Below are positions 46,995 through 58,024 of a stretch of 64,000 bases of DNA, piece by piece (the first letter of the stretch is position 1; each line of letters opens with the position of its first letter). This DNA is from Anaeramoeba flamelloides (lineage: Eukaryota; Metamonada; Anaeramoebidae): contig JANTQA010000036.1 of NCBI GenBank assembly GCA_027625915.1, forward strand, positions 2,165,501-2,229,500. Direction: 5' to 3'. The notes beneath the pieces were generated by a model that worked only from the letters and a program-made list of their open reading frames with translations, had not been told where the DNA came from and made no database searches. The position numbers and the translations under genes were made by a program.

Positions 46995-47237
46995 TTATCT
47001 TTCTCTTCTGTTTTCGTTTATTTTCAGCAAGTCTTTGGGTTGTATGTCTTTGTTAATTTCTTCATTTTTTGTTAAAAAAATACACATATAAGGATTTTTC
47101 ACTTAAATTTGAGAAAATTTTGAATTCTATCAAATCACAATTTAAATGTGGTTGGAAAAAAGTGCCAAATAGCTTATTAAATCCCTCAAGTAATCTTCCA
47201 ATTCTTTCAAATGTTTTTCCTGGACTATCTAAATTTA
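46995..47237 (-). CDS. Last two exons of an unrecognised gene
   Basis: Exon 47237-47103 follows a good acceptor (TATTCACTTTTCAG) and encodes NLDSPGKTFERIGRLLEGFN then KLFGTFFQPHLNCDLIEFK, clearly protein-like. A 43-nt intron (47102-47060, GTGAAA to ATGAAG) leads in phase to 47059-46995, reading INKDIQPKDLLKINENRRER and TAA. I do not recognise the family. Upstream exons must exist, since a stop precedes the acceptor in frame. Open pieces lie at about 47350-47430 and 47500-47640, but no phase-consistent join was found, so the gene may be longer, damaged, or spliced in a way I missed. The tail is hydrophilic and charged; no signal or membrane segment is visible. Confidence 0.5.
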
Positions 47238-48043
47238 CTGAAAAGTGAATATTAATGATATTATCAACAGCAAATTTACATATTTATGGTTCTTTTTAAA
47301 ATTTTAATTTCTGGGAGTAAACCCCATAAAGTCAAAATTTTCACATTTTTAACATTTTCAAAGAAGATTCGAAAACAAAATTATTTTCTTTGGATGTGTC
47401 TCCTTACTTTTCGGTATTCAAAATACTTTTTGAAAAACAATTTATTAAATTTATTTCAGAAGTAAAATTAAATGCCTTAATAGAATGTTAATTTGATTTT
47501 AATGCTTTCAGTTTGATTTCGATTCCAATAATCGCCACGGTTTTTGGACTTGGTGTTTGTTTTAAAAAGAAGAAAAAACCACTTTCTAAAATAATATTCG
47601 AAAAATTAAGATCATTTACTACCATTTTACAACTAAAAAGGAATTTGAACAATTTTTTGCCAAAATTGGATTATTTTTGATTAATTTCGAAAATAAATCA
47701 AAGACGTTCTTCAATTTATTCGGGAGAAGGGTGTAAAAATTACATTAAAAAAAAAAAAAGAAAAAAAAAAAAAAAAAAAAAAAAACAATAATTTTTAAAA
47801 ATTTTATTTTTGCAAGAAATTAACAAAAAAACAGGGTTTGGGACAAAAACCATTTAAAAAAAGTGAGTACAAAAGGTGTTAAAACAAGGATTAAAACAGT
47901 TTAATTGTTTCAATAAAACAATAGGAATCAACACTTTTTGGTAAAATTTCTGATGTCACTTTTTAAAAAAGGGGTTCGAGTTTTTTTGACTAATCGAAAA
48001 AAAAAAAAATTAACAATAAACTAGACAATTATTTTCAGACTGG

Positions 48044-49154
48044 TTAATAAAATATATTTTTTTTTACGGTGAAGGCTGTGAAGCTATTGGTTCTTTTCTT
48101 TGGCGTTTTAATGGAATTTGGGAACAACTGCTTTTCGAAATTCTTCTTTTGGAAGTTTTTGCAGCACTCAGGGATCTTGCTAAGGGAAAGAACGAGGTTT
48201 TGCTCCTTTGAAATTAAAGAAAGGACTGTGAACACTCTGATCAGCTCGGTGTCTGCTTTGTCAAAGCCTACAAATGGCTTGATGTGGATTCCGTTTTGGG
48301 GGTGCAAGCAATAGCTAAAGGGCATGTCGTCAACGATCGCGATGGTGCTTAGGTTGCGGTTGATCTTGCTCAGGTCCTTGATAAAGCTGCCAAAAACCAC
48401 CAGGCACGAATCGCGGTATAGCCTGTGCTGAATAAATTTGTGCTCCGGATCCAACTGATCCAAAATGGGCTCTGCGTAGCTTTGCATCGACGCAGTAAAG
48501 ACGACAACTTCAAAGATCTCTGAGCACTTTTGAAGAAAAAGGTCAAGGTAGGGCCTCTTTTGCACATACACCCGTACTTGCCTCCTCTCGGTCGGCGCAA
48601 AGACGAAGCTAAAGTCATACTCGTCGACGGGCTTAATACTGCTAGAGATTAGGGTTTTATCAAGATCGAGCACTAACGTTGGCTTTCCCTTGTTTTCAAT
48701 TGTTTGCTTAGGCAAGCTACGTGGTGTCTTGCATTGGCTGTTGTGAGATGGGTGTTGAATTTTCTTTTGGAAGATCAAATTTTTTGTGGATTTTTTGTTT
48801 GAGATTCGTTTTTGAAAAGATAATAAAATTATTTTTATTTGGGTAAACAAATGGGAAACAGAAATGTTAGTTTTAGGATACCAAATTCGGATTGGGGTTT
48901 TGAAAAATGACAGGAATTTTTCATCTTCTTTGTCATTTTTCAAAAATTAAAAATCAGAAAGGAAAAAGATTTACCTTGATTAAAGAAACCAATTGGGTAA
49001 GGTCCAAATTGTTTGGTTTGTCTTGGGCCTTTTTGCTTTGGCAACTAAGTTTAGTAGGGTAGGTATATGGTATTTTTTGTTTTCTTAAAAGTCTTCTGTG
49101 TTTTGGGAGTGGTTGTTCACGAAGATTGCTTATGTTGACAACATTTTTTATCAT
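48044..49154 (-). CDS. SCP/NIF-domain protein phosphatase (two exons)
   Basis: The core is a HAD-superfamily FCP1-like phosphatase domain that removes phosphate from Ser/Thr, in relatives from the RNA polymerase II tail or from lipin. Visible motifs: LVLDLDKTLISSS (catalytic Asp pair), VVVFTAS, HRLYRDSCLVVFGSFIKDLS (Lys) and IVDDMPFSYCLHPQNGIHIK (Mg-binding Asp). Exon 1 (49154-48975, ATG) encodes 60 basic residues ending LDLTQLVSLIK; a 211-nt intron leads in phase to exon 2 (48763-48044). The start of exon 2 is less certain: its frame stays open to 48943. The total is 299 residues, like small CTD phosphatases; no membrane helix is seen, arguing against Dullard/Nem1. The stretch 48080-48720 is far richer in G and C than anything near it. 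Confidence 0.87.
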
Positions 49155-51670
49155 AACTTTTGTTTAAACTAATTTGGATCAACAAGGAGATTATATTCAA
49201 TGAAGGAAATTAATAAAAATAAAAAAATAACTTTTGTTTTGTTTTCTTTTCGCTTTATCATTGTTTTGCGTTTAACTCGTCCAAAAAACGTGGTTTAGTT
49301 ATCTGTGTTGTTGTTTCTTTCCTTCTGAATTCTTAGATTGTTTTATATTTTTACAAATTTTGCTTTTGGGTAAACTTTAATATTTGCAGAAATGTTCATT
49401 CCTTAAAAGTGGTTTATCAACTCTTATTAAAAGAGAACTCAACTCTTTATTGTATAAGTTGGAAAATTTAACATTTTGTATTTAATAAAAAGTAAAAGTG
49501 ATCAGAGTTATTTTTGAATGTGATTGTCAAAAGTGTTTTACCCATTCGCACTATCAACTTTTAATTCCCGAAAAGATCGCTTCTTTTTCTTTTATATCCA
49601 GAAAGAGTTTTTTTTTTTCCTTCTTATTTTTCGTAAAATTTGGAATCATCTTTTTGCAAAAGTTATATAATTGCATAAAAACACCCCCACCCCCCATTTA
49701 ATGGTTTTTTTGGTTTGTCTATTTTAAAAAATTTTGATTTTATTTTTTTTTGACCCTTTGAAACGAAAAATCTAAAAATTGTTAACAAAAGGTGAAATTT
49801 ATTCAAGAAAGCTTTCATTTAATAACCTGTTTTCTGAAAACTGATGGTTATTTATTTGAACTAAAAATTAGGTAAACTTTCCACCTTTTACATGTAATAA
49901 AATGATAAAATTCGATAATTACTTTTTCGCTATTTTATTATAAATGATATGATTTGATCCAAAGCAACACATTTGGTGAAAAAGGTAATCCGAAAATTTG
50001 AAAATCATTTTTAAACAGCAAAAATCTTTATGGTTTATACACTTTGAACAGTTCCAAATTGTTTTTTCAGTAAAATTTAAAACCAGCCACAAATCGACTT
50101 ACTTTGGGAATGACAACTTTCGTTTGATGACTAATCAGTTCAAACGGGTTTTTTCCGCACCTTTTACTTAAAGAAAGGTTCCTAAACCAAACGATAATTT
50201 GTTTCACTCGTTTAAATAAAATCTTAAAAATCAAGTAGATCTTTAATGTATTTTTTATAATTCATTCATTTATGTGAAAAATATTTAACTTTTCGAAAAT
50301 TTTTTCAAAGCCTAACTTTAAGATAAAAGAAATTAGTGGGAAGGTTGTATAAAAATTTTCACAAATTTATTTGAACAAAAAAGAGAAGTATTTTTTTTGT
50401 AAAATAATCAATTGTTCTTGAGCAAGGAAAATCAAAAAATAACAAATTTCTATTCTCTCAATAGATGTTCTTCAGACTTTGTTTAAATCAATAAGTTTTT
50501 TAAGAGTTTACCATAACCAAAATTGATTATTTTAGAAATTGTTCTTCTTACAAATCTATTAAAGTTGATTTTAATTTTGCATTTAGAAGTGATATAACTC
50601 ATTATATATAATCAAAAACAAATAGTTGATGGTATAGCAAAAGAAATGGGAAATATTGTAAATTTATTTGTAAAAATAAAAAAACAGTTTTTTCAAAAAA
50701 GATAACAATTATTTTCCAAAATGTGCTAATTAATCAAGACATTCTAAGATACACAACTCACACCTATCTTAGTTACCATGGTTTGAACAAGAGAAACTCT
50801 TTATCGATTTTCAATTGGGTTTTTCGTTTTTCCAATTTTTCAACTTAAATTTGAAAAAAAGAAGGGAAATTCTTTGCCCAAATAACATTAGTCAAAAACA
50901 AAAATAATCTTTTTTGATGAAGTTGTGAAAACTGACCACTCACAATTGTGACTGACCATCTTTTAATAAGTTTCCAAAAACAATTGTAATTTTAAATGTA
51001 ATTTGACAAATGGTGAAAAAATGGAAAAAGAAAAACTTTTTAATTGAAAATATTAACAGAACTAGAGAAAAATGAAAAGTATTCGAATTCATCAACGAAA
51101 AAATAAATGATTAAAAAAGACTAGGTGGGAAACTCAACAAAATTACTCTTTTATTATGATATCTTTTTTAGTAAATTTTTTTATGAAGTTTTCTTCCCCA
51201 AAATTTGAGAATAATTTAAACTATAAACACAGAGTTCCAAAAAAAACGAACACTATTTTTTCTACATTTGAAGATATTAATTGTTTTTTTCAATTTGGTT
51301 GATAATAATTTTAATAATTTTTTTTTTTTTAAAAGAATTTATTTCTTTTTAATTATTTTTAATTTTTGATTTATTGGTGAAGACTCAATTAAGTAATCCC
51401 ATAGAAAAACCTTTTAAACTTTTTGGCTTTCTTTCTACAAAATCAATTTGAAAAGATTTGTCATCCACCTAATATTTTGTAATACTATCAGAACTGAACA
51501 ATTCAGAAATTACAATTCAAACCAAGTTTCACACGTTTCTTCAAAAAACTAGCTTATTTCAAAAAGTGAGAATAACCAATTTTAAGATTTTTTTTTTCTC
51601 TTAGTTGTTGGAAAAAAGTAGATCAAGTGAAAATTTTTTACCCTTTTCATGTTATTACTCATTAAAAATA
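49155..51670. other. Largely gene-free interval with one candidate exon
   Basis: AT-rich DNA. A plus-strand frame at 49498-49701 has a Cys/His-rich, protein-like beginning (FECDCQKCFTHSHYQLLIP) but decays into poly-Phe and has no ATG. The other candidate is the minus-strand exon at 50103-50166. Short A/T tracts otherwise. Confidence 0.35.
50103..50166 (-). other. Candidate internal exon, gene unknown
   Basis: A 64-nt stretch between a T-rich acceptor (CTTTCTTTAAG) and a consensus GTAAGT donor reads KRCGKNPFELISHQTKVVIP in the only open frame. It precedes the phosphatase gene on the same strand but does not fit its first exon in phase. Splice-site quality is the main support. Confidence 0.25.
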
Positions 51671-52059
51671 AGAATGGGTCAACATACTCATGATGAGATA
51701 GTAATGGTCTTATGTACTCTTTTTTGTTCCAATTGATCTTTTCATTCCGAGTATTGATATATTCTTGTGATTAAAAATTGCAAAAACAGAAATAAAGTGT
51801 AACTCACTTTTTAATTGGAAACAAAACCCCAAATCAAAAGTAAAATCGATTAAAATTGAATCTTTAAGATTTAAAAAAAAATATAAGATTATTATCAAGC
51901 AAATTGAAAAAAACAATTAATATCTAAATTTTGAGGAATCTAAGATGTACTTTTGGTGATCTCCTAAATTATCAGATATTTTTCCAATTTTTAATACTTG
52001 ATCAAAGAAAATATGAACCATTGATTCTAAGAGGTTATTTGGAAAGATTTTTATTTTTT

Positions 52060-52073
52060 TTCCCCCCCCCCCC
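52060..52073. repeat. Poly-C run in T-rich DNA
   Basis: An uninterrupted run of about 12-13 C follows a T8 stretch, rare in such AT-rich sequence. A comparable G run is at 38727-38739. Confidence 0.7.
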
Positions 52074-52166
52074 AACCTTTTTTTTTAGCAATACAACGAG
52101 TTACATATTTTTTTAAATTGAATAATATATTTTTAGTTTTTTGTAAATCTGAATTTTTTTCTATAG

Positions 52167-52258
52167 TGGGTAGCAACACCATATTTACCACCCGAATTGA
52201 AACAGATGATGGCTTATTAAAAAATTATATTGGCGTACCTCAGTTCAATATTCTCTAA
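52167..52258 (+). other. Candidate terminal exon, frame uncertain
   Basis: After a strong acceptor (TTTTTTTCTATAG) two overlapping frames look coding: WVATPYLPPELKQMMAY with TAA at 52218-52220, and GSNTIFTTRIETDDGLLKNY with IGVPQFNIL and TAA at 52256-52258. The first has third-position A/T usage more like the rest of the window. An upstream open stretch at about 51950-52030 could be the preceding exon. Product unknown. Confidence 0.3.
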
Positions 52259-54765
52259 AAATTGAAAAAAAAATAATGTTAAACTTTCATTTTTCTAATA
52301 TCTACAATTAAAATTTCTTGGAAATTTATAAAAAAAAAAAAAATAAATTAAATTTTCGAAAATTTATTTATTTATTTTTCTCGAGATTATTTTTTTTGTG
52401 AACTAAGATTAACCCCAACTTAATATTTTCATATTTTAATAAGACCTATTTTAGTATTTATTTGAATAAATTTTAATAGACAAATACCCCCCAAAACCAA
52501 ATATTCATAAGACTATAAAAACCCACTTTCATAAAAGTGAATAATAACTTTCAATTGTATTCCCAATATATTATATATATCCAGTAGCACCACCGATTTG
52601 CATAAATTTCATCAAGTTTTTTTAAGAAGATTTAAAATGATATTGATGTACTAATATATTAATTTTCTTTTTTTTTCTTTAATCCGGATTTGAATTATAA
52701 TAAAAAGCCAAAATAGTTCAAAGATAAAGTAGTTAAGTTATTGATTTTTTTTTTTTTTGAAATTGGAAAAAATAATAATTATTATTCATTTTTACATTTT
52801 TTTAAAAGTTTTTGATTTTTATTTTAATTTTTTAAATCAGAAATTTTTTCACAGTAATAGTAAATAAAAACTCAACACATTGATTTATTAATAATAATAA
52901 TCAAAAAATATTTTTAATTTTATGATTAAATAAATAAAAAAATAAATTACTCAAAAAAATTCAATAAATATCCGTTCAAGAGAAAAATTAAATTCCTTTT
53001 CTTTAGGTCAAAATTAAATTTTTAATATGATAAATTTTCTAAAAAATTTATTTAAGTAATAGATAATAATTGAAAAACAATTAAAAAAAAAATTGTAAAA
53101 TAATTTCATTTATTAAATTGTAATTAAAAAAAATATAAATTTCTTTTTAATCAATAAAATAATTATACCCAAATTTCAAAAAAAATAACTTTTAAATATT
53201 ATTCCAATATAACAAAATAATCCTTGAAACCAAAAAATTTTTTATTGCATTTTATATTTTGTAAAATTTTGAATAATATATTTGCGAATTTTGAATTTTT
53301 CCTGTCTAAATTAATCCAGATCATGCTAAATAAGTTCAGATCTATGTCCTCTAATTCAAAAATAATGTTTATTTTATGTCAAGATTTTAAAAAATCAAAA
53401 ATTAAAAAATAGTAAAAAATAAATTTAAAAAATCAATTATTAATATACTCAAACCATTGAACAAATCATTTAAAATTGAAAAAAAATCTTATTGAAAAAA
53501 TTTCCAAATTTTACAATGAAAAAAAATATTATTTTTTTTTTAAATTTAAATTTCTATTTTTTTTTATTTTCAAATTATTTAGAATCAAATATAGATATAG
53601 ATATTGAATGTTAATAAATAGATAAAATAAAATTTAAATGTGATATCAAAATAACTTTTGTAATGAAGAAATTATTTGATAAAGCATTTTAGGCAATTTT
53701 AGGGTGCAAAGGGCCCCAGAAAAATTTCCAGTAAAATATCATGTTTTTTAAACGTTAAAAATAAGAGGTTATTGATGTCTAGACAAACTTTTCAAAAAAC
53801 AAAAAAAATAATTATTTTGACAAAATTTGAAAAAATAATAAAATCACAATAACCAAAAAAAAATTCCCAATGTTGAAAAATTTTTTTCAAGTTATTTTTT
53901 TATTTTAGTTACCTATACAATTTTTAATTATAAATTTTTATATCGAAGATAATTGGTTATACAATTCTATATCTTAAAATCCTTTGATAACATTTCAAAT
54001 TAAAATTTTTGTTTGAAATGTTTTTAGTATATTTGGGGTGCTAAGGGATATATATATATATCTAATTCAGTTTAATTGAAAAAAAAGAGAACAAAAGTTA
54101 CATTTATCCAAACTGCTTAGTGCCTTCCCATGCCAATTCGAAAAGTTTAATAGTTACTATTAAAGATAAATCATATTAAGGTATCCCAATTTCTAATGTC
54201 TTTAAGAAGCACATTTATAAAACAACCAAAATACCTCTACTCATCAAACAAAAATTACCAACTTCAATTTTTTAAAAAATTAGCATTTTGGAGCAAATTT
54301 AAATATTGAATAATCAATTATAAAGACTTTAAATTTGAAAAATGTCTTTTGAACATTGTTAACAAAATGTAGATTGTTTTCTAAAATACTTGGATTTAAT
54401 CCTAATATAAAGATCATTTTTTCTTGCTGAAATCATCGAATAAGGATTATTTTACGAATAGAAATTTATTAGAGATATTTGAACCTTGAAACATTTATAT
54501 GATTTACCTTCAATAGCAACATAACTTTGATCTTAGACTTCTATATGATAAAAGTGTCTCCCTTAAACTCAAAAAATAAATAAAAATATGTTATTTTTTC
54601 ATCCAACAGACCTTAAGAAAAAGTTCTCTTAACTCTATTTTTTAATTGAAAGTAACCAAAAAATTGAAATTAATAATTTTGTTTTATTTTTTATAATTTT
54701 ATTCTTTTTAAATCTTTCTTATCTTCAAGAGAAATTGAGGAAATTAATTAAAGAGTAAGAATCTT
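52259..54765. other. Gene-free interval upstream of the RRM gene
   Basis: Among the most AT-rich parts of the window, with many A and T runs and an AT dinucleotide run at 54051-54062. The plus-strand frame at 53224-53412 is not convincing. The RRM gene promoter should lie near 54600-54760 but no element is identifiable. Confidence 0.4.
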
Positions 54766-55359
54766 ATGGGTGACTATCAACTTTTTGTCGGTGATCTTGC
54801 ACAAGGAACTACGGACAACATGTTACGGGAAACGTTTGCACGCTTTTACTCATCAGTAACAACTGGAAGAGTAATACTTGACACCACAACTGGGCTCACA
54901 AAAGGCTATGGGTTTGTAAATTTTTCAAATGTAAATGACACACATAGAGCACTAATTGCCATGAACGGATTCCCCATTAACGGGAAGCCTATAAGAGTTG
55001 CCATGGCCCACTCTAAGTCGCAATTAACAGATTCGATGGGTGGATCAGATCAAACAAATTCACTTGTTTCTCAAGCAACAAATACAACTGTTTATATTGG
55101 ACGATTAGATCCCACCGTTTCCATTGAAGAGCTCCGTTCCCATACTGAACGCTATGGCGAAATACTTTATTGTAGAATCCCAGAAGGGATGGGCTGTGGG
55201 TTTGTCCAATTTTCCACTCGTGAATCGGCCTATAATTGTTTAACAGAATTAAATGGAAAGCTTATTGGTTGCCAACCAGTTAAAACTAGTTGGGGGAAAA
55301 GTCAACAAAAGATTACCACAGTAAGCCAACAACAAAAAGTTAATGTTATACAAATGTAA
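54766..55359 (+). CDS. Two-RRM RNA-binding protein, NAM8/RBP45/SECp43-like
   Basis: A single exon of 197 residues. RRM A (residues 4-82) has RNP2 LFVGDL and RNP1 KGYGFVNF; RRM B (108-178) has RNP2 VYIGRL and RNP1 GCGFVQF, ending TSWGKSQ. The phrases LTKGYGFVNF and NTTVYIGRL...GCGFVQF...SWGKS are the pattern of RRM2 and RRM3 in Nam8, plant RBP45/47, TIA-1 and SECp43, which bind uridine-rich RNA in splicing or tRNA-Sec biology. The first RRM of those proteins is missing: an in-frame TAA lies six codons before the ATG. Either this is a naturally two-RRM protein or an upstream exon joins at the AAAG just before the start. The 3' side is a T-rich stretch with TTTTTTC and TTTTTTG repeats. Cellular role within the family cannot be fixed. 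Confidence 0.87.
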   Translation: MGDYQLFVGDLAQGTTDNMLRETFARFYSSVTTGRVILDTTTGLTKGYGFVNFSNVNDTHRALIAMNGFPINGKPIRVAMAHSKSQLTDSMGGSDQTNSLVSQATNTTVYIGRLDPTVSIEELRSHTERYGEILYCRIPEGMGCGFVQFSTRESAYNCLTELNGKLIGCQPVKTSWGKSQQKITTVSQQQKVNVIQM

Positions 55360-55398
55360 ATTCAATTTTTCTTTTTTTTAGTCTTTCTTCAAATCGCT

Positions 55399-55520
55399 TT
55401 GTTTTTTCGTTTTTCTTTTTTATTTTTTGTTTTTTGTTTTTTGTTTTTTCTTTTTTCTTTTATCTTTTTTCTTTTTTCTTTTTTGTTTTTTGTTTTTTGT
55501 TTTTTCTTTTTTGTTGGTGA
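55399..55520 (+). repeat. Polypyrimidine tandem repeat after the RRM gene
   Basis: Six- to seven-base units TTTTTTC and TTTTTTG alternate about fifteen times. A poly-A run (55551-55570) follows. The frame through it is a Phe-rich artefact. Confidence 0.7.
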
Positions 55521-58024
55521 GCTAATGTTACGAATTTATTTTTGCTTTTCAAAAAAAAAAAAAAAAAAAAAGGCGTTTTTTTACATTTTCATTCAAAAAA
55601 ACTAATTCCTTGATTAAATTTACAAGTAGTTGTATTGTAGACCAATTGTTTATCAAAGTGAAATGAAAAAAGAAATGTCTGAATAAATGGACTGGAAACT
55701 TTTGAGAATGTACTACTTGATATATTATAAAACTCGTATTTTAAGGCAGCGTGCTGTTTTATCAGAAAAAAAAGAGTTATTTTCAATCGGTACGCATTTC
55801 ATATCAAGTTAATATAACATAAAACAAGCCTTTATAATTTTAATTTTTTTTTGAAGGATTCAAGAACATCTTCAGATCCCATCAAAAGGTGTAAAAATCA
55901 AGATTAGCACCTAAAAGTGTAAAAAATACACAAAAAGTAAAAAAAGGAACAAAAACGTGGATCATAATTATAGTTATTATTTAATTCATTCAAACAATTG
56001 CTTAGATTAAAATAATAGGCGAAAATTTGTTTAAATATAACATCCTTGTGAAAAAAAACAATTTCTGGAATTTTAGTCTTTCAATTTCTAGAAAATATAA
56101 AAATTTTCGGTTTTTTTTTATTCTTTTCTTTTTTATAATGGCCCCATAACGATACAAAACTATTAAATTTCGAGTTTGTTGGTTGCGTTCTTTCGAATCT
56201 ATTTCCATTATTTGATTTATCACACAAAAAAAGTGGGAAATTCAATCAAAAAAATATTTTATTCCTTTTGAAAATCTCTTAAAATCATCTAGTTGAAACC
56301 TATCAGTGCTAAATAATTATCTAAACACCAAAAGGTGTTCTTGCAATCATAAAAAGTGTTATTTTTAAACTTTTGAGAAATTCAAAATATCGATTCCATT
56401 CCTTGACTCAACCAATTTTGTGTTCAAAAGCCTACTTTTAATTAAATTCAAATAATTAAATTAAAATTATACAATTACCAAAAAGTCTTTAAATTGGTAC
56501 TATTAAGAATTTAATTTCTCTTGGTGGATCCACCAAAAAAAAAGTTACTTTTTAAGTGTTAATTTTTCTCTGGTCTGGAGTGATCTGAACATTTTCACTT
56601 TTTTGAAATTTTTAATTGAATGAATATTACTGAAAAATATTTTTTGATTACCACCAAATATTTAAACTTTGAAATTAAAATATCATTAGCTTCTCTATTT
56701 GTGAAAAAAAAAAAAAACCAGAGCTGAATCTTTAAATTTTCAATTTTTTCAACATTTTTTTTCTATTAAATTTTTGGGTTTTATTGATAATTTTTTTTTA
56801 AATCGAGAAATGTGTTATGGTGAATTGTTGAAACAAATCAAAGTGGAAATCAAATAAATAGACCAAAGAAAGTGTTTATTTTACAATGAAATCTTTTCGT
56901 TTTTTCAGTACCAAATAAGAAAGATCAAATTCTTGAGAAACTTGTAGAAATAAAAATTGAAACGATTTTCTTCATTATATTTTTTCAAATTTGTATCATT
57001 TTTTCTCTTCTTAATTTGTAAGGGTATAAACAAAAACTTGAAATTATTAACAACCCGACCCATTACTATTTATTTTCCTTTAATTAAAAAAATTTTTAAC
57101 CGATTTATTTTCAAAATTACTTTTCTAAAAATAAAGTTTAATAAAGAATATTGCTTCAAGGATTCAAAAAATAAATTTGAATTATTGAAACCAAAAAAGA
57201 ACCACAAAATTAATCACCTAACCAAAAAGATAATATGATTCAAAAACAAATAAAAACATACAAAAGTATTTTGAGTTTTACAAATCGATCGAAATTTGAT
57301 AATTGTAAAATCACACCAATAGATACAACAAAGAGTCAACATTTTTATGAAGATAAAATTAAAAAACCTTATATTTTCTAAAACCAAATTCCAAATTAAA
57401 TGGGACAAAAAAATCTCTCTTTTGATTCATTTGAGGTAAAGTGTTTTGAAATGAAAAATTAAATTGAAAATTCAGAAATAGCTAAAATAAAAATTTCAAA
57501 TCAATAATCGAATACAGCCGTTTCAACACTACAGTGCAATTTTAGAATAGAAACACAATTTTTGATTATTGTAAAATTTGGTCATAGTGTTGGAATTGTT
57601 GTATTAGATTAAATGATAGTATAGAAGAAAAGATTTCCAAAATTAGAAAAAAGATGAAAATATAATTTTTTAGAGACCAATAATCGACCAGTGATAAAGT
57701 GACCAACTTACAATCCGAAGGTTGGTGTTCGATTCCTCTTAACCATATTATTTCTTTGATTGTTAATAAATTTTCTCAAAAAGTTGCAAAAACCACAAAT
57801 TGTATAATTTTAATTAAAAATCGGGCGTATGCTTCATAGAACTACTAATTCTTTGATAAAATCATCTGGCCGATTTGAAACTTTTTTTGAGCTATTTTGG
57901 ACTATTATAAATTTAACATAAGAATATGAACAAAATCCCTCTCAATTTATGGAGCGGATCGATTTCTTGAGATAATTGACCAGATTCGCTCTCTCACACA
58001 GTTCAGCAATATATCTAATTCAAA
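55521..58024. other. Mostly gene-free interval
   Basis: AT-rich. A possible acceptor (TTTTCGTTTTTTCAG) ending at 56909 is followed by an open stretch PNKKDQILEKLVEIKIE before hydrophobic nonsense; it is not connected to anything. A degenerate tRNA-like sequence lies at 57671-57745. The rest shows nothing recognisable. Confidence 0.35.

Noticed and set aside
48069-48618. Frames of 81 and 82 codons over the phosphatase
   Set aside because: Off-frame and antisense shadows made possible by the GC-rich core.
49498-49701. Plus-strand frame with CDCQKC and HSH
   Set aside because: No ATG, no acceptor in phase, and it degenerates to poly-Phe; not enough to call a gene.
55399-55605. 68-codon plus-strand Phe frame
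   Set aside because: Translation of a TTTTTTC/TTTTTTG tandem repeat.
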